From NCBI GenBank assembly GCA_013298845.1, contig JAAFJN010000011.1, positions 1 to 64,000 of the forward strand: a DNA stretch of 64,000 bases, given 5' to 3'. A model generated the notes under the pieces. The model saw only the letters and a program-made list of their open reading frames with translations. It searched no databases and was not told where the DNA came from. Below are positions 1 through 7,441 of this stretch, in pieces. Each line of letters starts with the position of its first letter. Position 1 is the stretch's first letter. The translations under genes and the position numbers were made by a program. Source of the DNA: Chitinophagales bacterium (lineage in GTDB: Bacteria; Bacteroidota; Bacteroidia; Chitinophagales; Saprospiraceae).

Positions 1-64
1 AAATCCTACGCCAATAGATTCCTGCTGAATGACAAAGCCACACGGCGGGGTTTAATATCTGTTC

Positions 65-315
65 TTGTTACAGGGAAACTTTGAAGTGTACACGTTTCAT
101 CCGCTGGATAATCCACGATTTCGGGCCTGCCAATCTGCCAAATCTCCCAGATTTGGTAGATTTCAGCCCCGAAGTAGCCCTGCGGGCGTGCGCATCGGGT
201 TAGTAATGGCCCTCATGTTACATTCGACTCCTCCAGAGTCGGTACTAAACGCACCTTTTTTAACCCCGAATTGCGATTCGGGGCTATTTACATTCAACCG
301 CATTCGCGGTTACAG
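65..315. repeat. Composite intergenic palindromic repeat block
   Basis: Contains several inverted repeats: a dyad around AAATCTCCCAGATTTGG (about 137-160), a GACTCC/GGAGTC hairpin (about 225-242) and an ACCCCGAA/TTCGGGGC hairpin (about 260-285). The part from about 108 to 200 is a reverse-complement copy of about 29735-29825. A 94-codon reading frame over it shows no protein-like character. I read it as a dispersed noncoding repeat. Confidence 0.6.
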
Positions 316-432
316 CGCGTGGACTCCGCCGCCGACACGACGGCATTAGAGCGAGAAATAGATGTATTGGTGTACGGGTTGTATGGGTTAACGGCGGAGG
401 AGATTGTGAATTTATACCTCTTATTGCACTAG
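313..432 (+). pseudogene. C-terminal remnant of a type II (Eco57I-like) restriction/N6-adenine methylase
   Basis: The frame ending at TAG 430-432 reads AADTTALEREIDVLVYGLYG and then LTAEEIVNLYLLLH. The pattern of ALE-x-EID-x-LVY-x-LYGLT-x-EEI close to a stop is the characteristic tail of class IIG restriction/modification enzymes and PglX-like methylases (recalled family knowledge). Nothing upstream in this frame looks like the rest of such a protein; the palindromic repeat block abuts it directly. I infer a truncated relic. A frame interrupted by the repeat upstream of the window cannot be excluded. Confidence 0.5.
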
Positions 433-485
433 AACATGGTTAATACGCACTGAATTAAGCATTGAACTTAAAACGCCCCAAAACA

Positions 486-520
486 AAAAAGGCCATCCGT
501 TTGGATGGCCTCTTTTTTTG
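486..520 (-). terminator. Bidirectional intrinsic terminator
   Basis: GGCCATCC-GTTT-GGATGGCC hairpin (491-510) flanked by an A run on the left and a T run on the right. On the minus strand it follows the tRNA-like sequence at 521-595 and gives the 3' end of that transcript. Confidence 0.75.
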
Positions 521-595
521 TCGGGGCACCAGGATTCGAACCTGAGACCCTCCCGATCTAAATCGGGATGCGCTACCGGGCTGCACTACGCCGCC
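521..595 (-). tRNA. Degenerate tRNA (tRNA-Pro-derived pseudo-tRNA)
   Basis: Nearly identical in D arm and T arm to the tRNA-Pro at 640-713, but with two acceptor mismatches (1-72 G-G and 3-70 C-C) and an anticodon arm one base longer, TCCCG/CGGGA enclosing the 8-nt loop ATTTAGAT. Depending on how the loop is read the anticodon would be UAG or UUA, but the short variable loop is not that of tRNA-Leu. The last 24 bases of the tRNA are identical to those of the tRNA-Pro. I read it as a decayed duplicate, possibly left by integration into the tRNA. CCA is not encoded. Confidence 0.55.
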
Positions 596-602
596 ACTAA
601 AC

Positions 603-637
603 AAAAAAAGCCTGTCATCTCTGACAGGCTTTTCCTT
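603..637 (-). terminator. Intrinsic terminator of tRNA-Pro
   Basis: AGCCTGTCA-TCTC-TGACAGGCT stem (609-630) with a seven-base A run at 603-609, which is a U tract on the minus-strand transcript that leaves the tRNA-Pro. Confidence 0.75.
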
Positions 638-639
638 TG

Positions 640-713
640 TCGGGGCACCAGGATTCGAACCTGGGACCCCCTGCTCCCAAAGCAGGTGCGCTACCGGGCT
701 GCGCTACGCCCCG
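640..713 (-). tRNA. tRNA-Pro (anticodon TGG)
   Basis: Complete cloverleaf on the minus strand. The acceptor CGGGGCG pairs with TGCCCCG, the D arm is GCGC/GCGC, the anticodon stem CCTGC/GCAGG holds the 7-nt loop TTTGGGA (anticodon TGG), and the T arm CCAGG-TTCGAAT-CCTGG is canonical. The discriminator is A and no CCA is encoded. A TACCTTTG promoter element lies 37 nt upstream and a hairpin terminator follows. Confidence 0.95.
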
Positions 714-749
714 AATCACTTATGATGTTGTACTTATCAAAAGCGGACG

Positions 750-757
750 CAAAGGTA
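750..757 (-). promoter_or_regulatory. -7 promoter element for the tRNA unit
   Basis: TACCTTTG on the minus strand, a perfect match to the Bacteroidota -7 consensus TAnnTTTG, with a TTG about 19 bp further upstream as the -33 element. It sits 37 nt from the tRNA-Pro 5' end. The neighbouring stretch 758-930 is AT-rich and shows no gene. Confidence 0.6.
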
Positions 758-930
758 CAGGCATTTTTTTTTCGTGCAAGCATTTTTGAAAAAAAATTTA
801 AAATTTTTTTTGCCCCTAAAAATTCGCCTCGTTGTTGAGCGGTAGTTTTTAAAAAACTTCAAAAAACCAAAATCGTACATCGGGATTCTTACTTCAAAAA
901 AACAAAACAACCCGCAAAAAATGCACAGGC

Positions 931-974
931 GTGACTAAAATCACGTTGCACAAATTACCGATTCCCCACTTTTG
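931..974 (+). promoter_or_regulatory. Crp/Fnr-type box plus -7 element upstream of the rhodanese/tsdA unit
   Basis: GTGACTAAAATCAC (931-944) is a GTGA-N6-TCAC dyad of the Crp/Fnr half-site type. A TTTG (971-974) lies 35 bp downstream, centre to centre, in the context CCCCACTTTTGCA. The same box and spacing recur at 5488-5532 and 7371-7415. If TTTG is the -7 element, the box is centred near -41.5, the class II activator position. Confidence 0.6.
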
Positions 975-1035
975 CACAATCTTTATTACCTTGGTATGAT
1001 TAATCGGCAACCGCCGCACAAAACAAATCACTTTT

Positions 1036-1425
1036 ATGCACAGAATTCTTTTCGTACTGATGACCGGCATGATTGCCCTTATGTCGGCCTGCACTGCCCA
1101 GTCGCAAACCACTCTCTCGGCCGCCCAAACCGAAGAAATGCTCCAAAAAGACCCTTCGACGCAGTTGGTGGACTTGCGCACCCAGGCTGAAATTAACCAA
1201 ACCGGCAAAATTGCGGGTGCCAAACACATCAATTTCAACAGTCCCGATTTTCAGGCCCAAATCGGCCAATTGGACAAAAACAAACCGGTTATTGTCTATT
1301 GCGCCTCCGGAGGTCGCAGCCCCCGCGCCGCCGCCGCGATGACCAAAATGGGGTTCAAAACGGTGTACGATTACGCCGGTGGCATGAACGACTGGAAAGC
1401 CAAAGGCAAAAAAACGGTCCAATAA
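1036..1425 (+). CDS. Exported rhodanese-domain lipoprotein
   Basis: A 129-aa protein with a lipoprotein signal (LMSAC, lipidated Cys19) and one rhodanese domain (about residues 28-125). The active-site loop is CASGGRS with catalytic Cys89, so sulfurtransferase activity is plausible at the periplasmic face of the inner membrane or on the outer membrane. It is the first gene of a tight unit: 3 nt separate it from the TsdA-like cytochrome. In this context it may carry sulfane sulfur between thiosulfate- or tetrathionate-linked reactions, which is inference. A GTGA-N6-TCAC box lies upstream at 931. Confidence 0.85.
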   Translation: MHRILFVLMTGMIALMSACTAQSQTTLSAAQTEEMLQKDPSTQLVDLRTQAEINQTGKIAGAKHINFNSPDFQAQIGQLDKNKPVIVYCASGGRSPRAAAAMTKMGFKTVYDYAGGMNDWKAKGKKTVQ

Positions 1426-1428
1426 ACT

Positions 1429-2592
1429 ATGGAACACAGCATTTATTTCCCGGCCATGTGGCTGGTTATTGGCGGTTTGACCGTTGGTTTGGCTTTCGTG
1501 AGCAGTGGATTGGCGTTTTTTCAACGTCAAATTACCAACAGCGATACCCTCAACGCGCAATACGGTCGCCAACTCCATCTTTTCCGGCGCGGCCAACGGA
1601 TGTTGTGGGGCGTTATCCTGCTGATGGTCGCCGGTGGTATGGCCGCCATGTACCTCGACTACGCAACCACGAACCAAAAAATGACGGCCACCCGCAGCCA
1701 ACTTTGGCCGGTGTTTGATCCGCAAAAAATGTGGAACAAACCCGACGTTTACCTTGCCGAAACCGACGCCGAGGCCCAACTTATTGCCTATGGCCGCGAT
1801 TTAATTGCCAATACCCAGGATTATTTTGGGGTAAATGGTTTGGTCAACCCCGCCTCTATTAATGGTTTAAATTGCCAAAATTGCCACCTCGATGCGGGCG
1901 GTAAACCGTTTGGCAATAATTATTTTGCCGTAGAAAGCACTTATCCGCAAATGCGCGCCCGCTCCGGTGCCCTCGAAACCATTCCCAAACGGGTCAATGA
2001 CTGCTTCGAACGCAGCCTCAACGGACAAGCCCTGGACACAACCAGCCGCGAAATGGAGGCCATTGTGGCTTACATGCGCTGGTTGGGAACGGGCGTACCC
2101 AAGGGCCAAAAACCCAAAGGCGCCGGATTGGTGGAAGTGCCGTTTCTGAACCGCCCCGCCGACCCCGCCAAAGGCCAAATCGTGTACGCCGACAAATGCA
2201 GTTCGTGCCACGGCTCCGACGGCCAAGGGCTACCCACCCCGAACAGTGCCCGCGACTATCCACCACTCTGGGGCAATGACAGTTACAACGAAGGCGCGGG
2301 CTTGTTCCGCATGTCGCGTTTTGCGGGTTACGTAAAGGCCAACATGCCCTTTGGGGCCAGTTTCGACAATCCGCAACTGACCGACGAAGAAGCCTGGGAC
2401 GTGGCGGCTTTTGTTAATTCCAAACCCCGTCCCCAACACCCGTTTTTGGCCACCGACTGGCCGAAAATTGAAAAAAAGCCTTACGATCATCCGTTTGGGC
2501 CATTTGCCGATACTTTTCCCGAAATCCAGCATAAATACGGCCCGTTTGAGCCGATTGTTGCCTTTTACAAATCACAACAAAAAAAGAACTAA
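1429..2592 (+). CDS. tsdA: Membrane-anchored dihaem cytochrome c, thiosulfate dehydrogenase (TsdA) family
   Basis: A 387-aa protein. Two N-terminal hydrophobic helices (about 8-30 and 57-77) are followed by two cytochrome c domains with haem motifs CQNCH (149-153) and CSSCH (257-261). The sequence NGLNCQNCHLDAGGKPFG and the downstream RVNDCFERSLNG (Cys192) are TsdA hallmarks; that cysteine matches the unusual His/Cys axial ligand of haem 1 in the family (recalled). TsdA enzymes couple two thiosulfates into tetrathionate, or run in reverse. Classical TsdA is soluble and periplasmic, so the double anchor is uncommon and may feed a membrane electron chain. It lies 6 nt upstream of the SoxB-like gene. 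Confidence 0.8.
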   Translation: MEHSIYFPAMWLVIGGLTVGLAFVSSGLAFFQRQITNSDTLNAQYGRQLHLFRRGQRMLWGVILLMVAGGMAAMYLDYATTNQKMTATRSQLWPVFDPQKMWNKPDVYLAETDAEAQLIAYGRDLIANTQDYFGVNGLVNPASINGLNCQNCHLDAGGKPFGNNYFAVESTYPQMRARSGALETIPKRVNDCFERSLNGQALDTTSREMEAIVAYMRWLGTGVPKGQKPKGAGLVEVPFLNRPADPAKGQIVYADKCSSCHGSDGQGLPTPNSARDYPPLWGNDSYNEGAGLFRMSRFAGYVKANMPFGASFDNPQLTDEEAWDVAAFVNSKPRPQHPFLATDWPKIEKKPYDHPFGPFADTFPEIQHKYGPFEPIVAFYKSQQKKN

Positions 2593-2598
2593 CGAGAT

Positions 2599-4326
2599 AT
2601 GCCACATACACCCGACGATTCTACCTCCGGCCTTGGTCGGCGCACGTTTTTACGCAATTCATTGCTGACCGGATTGGGCGCGGGCCTTTCGCCGCTTGCC
2701 TTACAAGCCGAAGACGCTACTTCGCCCGAAACCAACACGCCCGAAGGTGATCAAATCGAAGATACCGCCGCCCAAAACGGGACCATTACCCTCCTGCAAA
2801 CCACCGATGTGCATTGCCAAATTCACCCGCACGACGAGTTATTTTGGGAAAATGAAAAAGCCGTTTTTCGCAAAACCGCCGGTTACGCGCACATTGCGAC
2901 GTTGTTTGACCAGGTGCGCAAAAAGAACCCCAACACGTTTATCATTGACACCGGTGATATGTTTCAGGGCAGCGAATTATCGGTAAAAACCAGCGGAAAG
3001 GCCATTGCGCCCATGCTCAACGCGATGGGTTACGATTTGTATTTGCCCGGCAACTGGGAGGTGGTGTATTACAAAAAAGCCATGCAAACCCTGCTCGGCG
3101 GGTTGGATGCGCCCAAGGTGTGCGCCAATATGTTTCACGACGACGGCACGGGCAAAAAAGGCGAACTGGTATTTCCGGCCTATTCCACATTCTCACGGTT
3201 GGGCGTAAAAATTGGATTTTTGGGATACACCGATCCGTTGGTGCCGTTGCGCCAATCGCCCAATTATTCCAAAGGGATTATTTACACCAAACCCGAAGAA
3301 AATCTGGCGTATTACGTCAATGTGTTGCGCGAACAGGAACAGTGCGACTTTGTCATTATTTTGGCCCACCTCGGTTTGTCGCAACAAATTGCGCTGGCCA
3401 ATATGCCCGAATGTAAAGGCGTAGATTATATTTTTGGCGGCGACACGCACGAGCGCGTGCGTGAACCCATTGTGTGCCAATACGCCAAAGTGGTGGAACC
3501 GGGTGCATTTGGGTCGTTTGTGGGCCGCTTGGATATTACCGTAAAAGACGGAAAAATCACCGGCGAACGGTACGAACTGGTGGAAGTTGACCCCAAAAAA
3601 TACAAGGCCAAAAAAGAAATCAGCCAACTCATTGCCCAAATGGAAGCCCCGTTTGTGGCCGATATTGAGCGGGTGGTGGGTTACAGCAAAGTACCGTTGT
3701 ACCGCTATTTTGTGGTCGAAAACACCATTGATACCCTTATTTTGGACGCGTTGGCTTGGAAAGTCAACACCGAAATTATTTTATCCAATGGTTTCCGATT
3801 TTGTCCGCCGCGCAGTACACCCAACGCCGACGGTTTAATTCCGATTACCGAAGGGTACATTTTTGATATGCTGCCCGTGGATGCTACCGTGCGTACGGCC
3901 AAAGTCACCGGAGCCGAATTGCTCAAATGGCTCGAAAAAGAACTCAACAACGTATTTGCCAAAGATGCCGCCAAACGTTTTGGTGGTTGGGTGGTAAAAT
4001 TCCGGGGTATGGAGGTAGAATTTAATGCCTTTGGAGAGCAGGGCAAACGGGTACAAAAAGTGACCGTTGGCGGCCAGCCCCTGGATCCGGCCCGCGCCTA
4101 CTCCGTTTCGGCCTGCGAACGCGACGGCGACCCCGAAACGATGCTTTGCCGCATCCCGAACGTCACCGAGGGCAAAAACCTGCCGTTTTCGCTGCACCCC
4201 GTTTTAAAAGAATATTTAGCAAAACATTCCCCCGTATCGCCGCTGCCGCACGGTTCGGCCAAAATTTTGGACGCGCCCAGCACTTTATTAACCCAAGTAA
4301 GCGGCGTAACGTACAATTTTAGATAA
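2599..4326 (+). CDS. Tat-exported SoxB-like metallophosphatase (5'-nucleotidase superfamily)
   Basis: A 575-aa protein with a twin-arginine signal (GRRTFLRN, residues 13-20) and a calcineurin-like domain with metal motifs TTDVH (68-72), DTGDMFQGS (117-125), GNWE (151-154), a later AHLG and GGDTHERV. It ends with a 5'-nucleotidase C-terminal domain. Ordinary nucleotidases carry GNHE/GNHD; Trp in this motif is typical of SoxB, the di-Mn hydrolase releasing sulfate from SoxY-bound thiosulfate. No soxYZ, soxAX or soxCD is present in the window, so the substrate is uncertain. Its place 6 nt after tsdA and 1 nt before the next gene favours a sulfur role over nucleotide salvage. Confidence 0.75.
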   Translation: MPHTPDDSTSGLGRRTFLRNSLLTGLGAGLSPLALQAEDATSPETNTPEGDQIEDTAAQNGTITLLQTTDVHCQIHPHDELFWENEKAVFRKTAGYAHIATLFDQVRKKNPNTFIIDTGDMFQGSELSVKTSGKAIAPMLNAMGYDLYLPGNWEVVYYKKAMQTLLGGLDAPKVCANMFHDDGTGKKGELVFPAYSTFSRLGVKIGFLGYTDPLVPLRQSPNYSKGIIYTKPEENLAYYVNVLREQEQCDFVIILAHLGLSQQIALANMPECKGVDYIFGGDTHERVREPIVCQYAKVVEPGAFGSFVGRLDITVKDGKITGERYELVEVDPKKYKAKKEISQLIAQMEAPFVADIERVVGYSKVPLYRYFVVENTIDTLILDALAWKVNTEIILSNGFRFCPPRSTPNADGLIPITEGYIFDMLPVDATVRTAKVTGAELLKWLEKELNNVFAKDAAKRFGGWVVKFRGMEVEFNAFGEQGKRVQKVTVGGQPLDPARAYSVSACERDGDPETMLCRIPNVTEGKNLPFSLHPVLKEYLAKHSPVSPLPHGSAKILDAPSTLLTQVSGVTYNFR

Positions 4327-4327
4327 A

Positions 4328-5197
4328 ATGACTTATTGGCACACCTTTTCCGAATCCTTCAGCGGCTACGCCACCTATTTAGCCAACGAAGTTTTAAACC
4401 CGCACTGGGGTAACTTTTTTTATTGGCTCATTGCCATTTCCCTGTTGGTGTACGCGCTGGAACTGCTGTTTCCGTGGCGCAAAAACCAGCCCACCATCCG
4501 GGAAGATTTTTGGTTGGATACGTTTTACATGTTTTTCAACTTCTTTTTGTTTGGCCTGGTGGGTTACAACGCCGTATCGAGTGTAGTTTCGCAGGGTTTT
4601 AACGATCTGTTGGCCAACACGCTGGGGATTCGGAATTTGGTGGCCCTGAACATTGCGACCTGGCCGTATTGGGCGCAGTTGCTGGTGTTGTTTTTGGTGC
4701 GCGATTTTGTGCAGTGGAATACCCACCGGTTGTTGCATTACGTGCCTTTTCTTTGGGAAATGCACAAGGTGCACCACTCGGTGCGCGAAATGGGTTACGC
4801 CGCGCACCTGCGTTACCACTTTGGCGAAACCATTGTCTATCGCTCCATCGAGTACCTGCCGCTGGCCATGATTGGCTTTGGTATCCAGGATTTTTTGTTG
4901 GTGCATTTGTTCACCATCACCATCGGGCACCTCAACCACGCCAACATTTATTTGCCGTTGGGGCCTTTGAAATACATTTTTAACAACCCTCAAATGCACA
5001 TTTGGCACCACGTAAAAGACCTGCCCGAAGGTAGTTCGGGCGTGAATTACGGCATTTCTTTGTCGGTGTGGGATTACCTGTTTGGTACCGCCTGGATACC
5101 CAGCGACGGCCGCGACATCAAACTCGGTTTTGAGGAAGTGGACACGTATCCGCACGATTTTTTTGGTCAAATGTTTCAACCTTTTCAACGAAAATGA
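4328..5197 (+). CDS. Sterol desaturase/fatty acid hydroxylase family membrane protein
   Basis: A 289-aa membrane protein with several helices and the histidine clusters of the family: NTHRLLH (131-137), HKVHH (146-150), HLNH (201-204) and HIWHH (224-228), which bind a di-iron centre. Members hydroxylate or desaturate lipids using O2. It follows the SoxB-like stop by 1 nt, so it is probably co-transcribed with the rhodanese-tsdA-soxB-like genes. Why a lipid oxygenase sits in a sulfur unit is not evident; remodelling of membrane lipids is possible but speculative. Confidence 0.85.
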   Translation: MTYWHTFSESFSGYATYLANEVLNPHWGNFFYWLIAISLLVYALELLFPWRKNQPTIREDFWLDTFYMFFNFFLFGLVGYNAVSSVVSQGFNDLLANTLGIRNLVALNIATWPYWAQLLVLFLVRDFVQWNTHRLLHYVPFLWEMHKVHHSVREMGYAAHLRYHFGETIVYRSIEYLPLAMIGFGIQDFLLVHLFTITIGHLNHANIYLPLGPLKYIFNNPQMHIWHHVKDLPEGSSGVNYGISLSVWDYLFGTAWIPSDGRDIKLGFEEVDTYPHDFFGQMFQPFQRK

Positions 5198-5206
5198 AAC
5201 CTTGTT

Positions 5207-5398
5207 ATGGCCAAAAAAATGCCCACGTATAGCATCTGCAACCTGTTGGGGGCCGATCGCTGCATGACGGAAATAGTAGTGACGCGCCTCCGCGATTTTG
5301 TGATTTCACACCGCGATATTCAGTTCCCGCACCGGCACGATTTTTACCAAATTGTGCTCTTAACGCGGGGCCACGATTTAGAAGAAGGATTATCCTGA
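5207..5398 (+). pseudogene. Truncated AraC-family regulator (N-terminal fragment)
   Basis: 63 codons reading TRLRDFVISHRDIQFPHRHD and continuing FYQIVLLTRG, which resembles the cupin sensor N-terminus of AraC-type regulators in Bacteroidota. It stops after RGHDLEEGLS, before the rest of the cupin and with no helix-turn-helix domain anywhere downstream. A different frame (5398-5442) reads IKELYLNPAAAGRH before a stop and may be another fragment. I interpret this as a regulator lost by internal deletion, located 9 nt behind the hydroxylase gene. Confidence 0.55.
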
Positions 5399-5487
5399 TA
5401 AAAGAACTGTACCTCAATCCGGCGGCGGCGGGTAGGCATTAACTTGAGGGCAAAAATTTAAAAAAATAACGTAAAACAGTGCTGATC

Positions 5488-5532
5488 GTGATACAAGTCA
5501 CGCAAAAGCCCCTCCGAATACGCCGATCTTTG
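5488..5532 (+). promoter_or_regulatory. Crp/Fnr-type box plus -7 element upstream of the cstB-like gene
   Basis: GTGATACAAGTCAC (5488-5501) with TTTG at 5529-5532 (ATCTTTGCG), 36 bp centre to centre. Same geometry as at 931 and 7371. The gene starts at 5582, leaving a leader of roughly 45 nt. Confidence 0.6.
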
Positions 5533-5581
5533 CGCACGTTCACCAAATTTCACCACATCCTTAACTTTAACTTTCTTAGTC

Positions 5582-7003
5582 ATGAAAATCGAACAAATTT
5601 ATACCGGTTGTCTGGCCCATGCTGCTTATTACCTCGAAAGCAACGGCGAAGCCGCCATTTTTGATCCCCTGCGCGAAGTAGAACCCTATATTCAGCGGGC
5701 GGAAAAAAGCAACGCCACCATCAAATACGTTTTTGAAACGCACTTCCACGCGGATTTTGTCAGTGGACACCTGGATTTAGCCAAAAAAACGGGCGCTAAA
5801 ATCGTTTTTGGCCCCACCGCAAAACCCGGTTACGACGCCATTACCGCCGAAGACAATCAAATTTTTAAAGTAGGCGACTATTCCGTAAAAGTGATTCACA
5901 CCCCCGGTCACACCATGGAAAGCACCACCTACCTGCTTACAGATGAAACCGGAAAAGAGCACGGCATTATCTCCGGCGATACCTTGTTTATTGGTGACGT
6001 GGGTCGCCCCGACTTGGCGCAACACGTGATTGCCGATTTAACCGAAGAAAAACTCGCCGGTCATTTGTACGACTCTTTGCGCAACAAAATTATGCCGCTG
6101 AGCGACGACCTCATTGTTTACCCCAACCACGGTGCGGGTAGTGCCTGCGGCAAAAACATGAGCAAGGAAACGACCGACACTTTGGGCCACCAAAAACAAG
6201 TGAATTACGCGCTGAATCCTGAATTAACCAAAGAGGCATTTATTAAAGAAATTTTGACCGGTTTGACCACTCCGCCCGGTTATTTCCCCCAAAATGTACT
6301 AATGAACATTAAAGGGTACGAAAGTTTTGACGAAGTGATGAAACGCGGCATTCAGGCGCTTTCGCCCCGGGCATTCGACGCTGCGGCCAACGAAACCGAG
6401 GCTTTGGTATTGGATACCCGCGATGCGCAGGTATTTTCCGAGGGTTTTGTGCCCAATTCGATCAATATCGGGATTGACGGCAATTTTGCACCCTGGGTAG
6501 GCGCGCTGATCCCCGATGTAAAACAACAAATTCTGTTGGTGACCGACGCCGGCCGCGAAGAAGAAGTGATTACCCGTTTGGCCCGCGTGGGTTACGATCA
6601 TTGTATCGGTTACCTCGAAGGTGGTTTTGATGCCTGGAAAAAAGCCGGGATGGAAACCGACCATATTCACCGCGTAACGGCCGAACAATTGGCCGATATC
6701 CGCGCAAACAACCCCGAAACACCCGTATTTGACGTGCGCAAAAAAAGTGAATTCGACAGCGAACACGTTTTGGGGGTTGAAAATGCGCCGTTGGACATTA
6801 TCAACAGCGCAATGACCAGCATTCCCAAAAACAAAACGGTGTACATTCATTGCGCCGGTGGGTACCGCTCCATGATTTTCGCCAGTATCCTGCGGGCACG
6901 TGGTTACGACAATTTGGTGGACGTTGTGGGTGGTTTTAAAGCGTTGAAAGACAGCCAAAAATTTGAAGTATCCGATTACGTTTGTCCCACTACATTGTTA
7001 TAA
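5582..7003 (+). CDS. cstB: CstB-like persulfide dioxygenase-rhodanese fusion
   Basis: A 473-aa protein with three parts. Residues 1-240: an ETHE1-type metallo-beta-lactamase fold with HFHADFVSGH (54-63), His110 and Asp133, matching the Fe ligands of persulfide dioxygenases. About 260-360: a rhodanese fold whose catalytic loop reads VTDAGREEE without cysteine, hence a pseudo-rhodanese. About 370-465: an active rhodanese with HCAGGYRS (Cys424). This order is that of CstB, which oxidises low-molecular-weight persulfides to sulfite and thiosulfate. The product thiosulfate would suit the TsdA-like enzyme upstream. It has its own Crp/Fnr-type box. Confidence 0.85.
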   Translation: MKIEQIYTGCLAHAAYYLESNGEAAIFDPLREVEPYIQRAEKSNATIKYVFETHFHADFVSGHLDLAKKTGAKIVFGPTAKPGYDAITAEDNQIFKVGDYSVKVIHTPGHTMESTTYLLTDETGKEHGIISGDTLFIGDVGRPDLAQHVIADLTEEKLAGHLYDSLRNKIMPLSDDLIVYPNHGAGSACGKNMSKETTDTLGHQKQVNYALNPELTKEAFIKEILTGLTTPPGYFPQNVLMNIKGYESFDEVMKRGIQALSPRAFDAAANETEALVLDTRDAQVFSEGFVPNSINIGIDGNFAPWVGALIPDVKQQILLVTDAGREEEVITRLARVGYDHCIGYLEGGFDAWKKAGMETDHIHRVTAEQLADIRANNPETPVFDVRKKSEFDSEHVLGVENAPLDIINSAMTSIPKNKTVYIHCAGGYRSMIFASILRARGYDNLVDVVGGFKALKDSQKFEVSDYVCPTTLL

Positions 7004-7441
7004 TAAAAAAAAGTGCGTTTTTGATAAACTTGTTTTTTCAAGGGAAGGCTGCCGTCTTGTAAGTAAGATAGTCAGGTTGGCCGAACAACGAAGTACTGAA
7101 CACCGAACATCGAACGCCGAACACCGAACATCGAAGTATCTGCTTATGAGACAGCCCCACTGCATTCAATTATCAGCACTAAGGTTATTATAAGTTAGGC
7201 AATCGTCGCTTAAACGCGGGATAATGCCACATCATACCCTACGGCGTTTATTAACTCATTATTTCGGTCTTCGATATTCGATGTTCGGCACTTCGTTATT
7301 CGTTATTCGGTGTTCGGCGTTCGATGTTCGATGTTCAGCACTCAGGTATTTTATAAAAAAACAATGCACAGTGATATAAGTCACACAATGCCCCATGCGC
7401 ACATCCCCACCTTTGCAGTAGTTTTTAGATAGGATACGAAT
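7004..7441. repeat. Inverted heptamer arrays (GAACRYC) and promoter region
   Basis: About 7098-7135 is a run of 7-nt units (GAACACC, GAACATC, GAACGCC and variants). About 7264-7345 holds the reverse-complement type (TTCGATG, TTCGGTG and variants). The space between carries no gene. The same unit family recurs at 55230-55292 and 55497-55555. The right end holds the promoter of the porin gene. Confidence 0.65.
7371..7415 (+). promoter_or_regulatory. Crp/Fnr-type box plus -7 element upstream of the porin gene
   Basis: GTGATATAAGTCAC (7371-7384) with TTTG at 7412-7415 (CCCCACCTTTGCA), 36 bp centre to centre. This is the third instance of the same promoter architecture in the window; the CCCCAC-n-TTTGCA part also matches the first instance. 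Confidence 0.6.

Noticed and set aside
521-595. Functional tRNA-Leu(UAG) or suppressor tRNA
   Set aside because: It lacks the long variable arm of tRNA-Leu, has an 8-nt anticodon loop and two acceptor mismatches; a degenerate tRNA-Pro copy is simpler.
2599-4326. Plain UshA-type 5'-nucleotidase
   Set aside because: Not fully excluded, but Trp in the GNWE motif and the position between tsdA and sulfur genes favour a SoxB-like enzyme.
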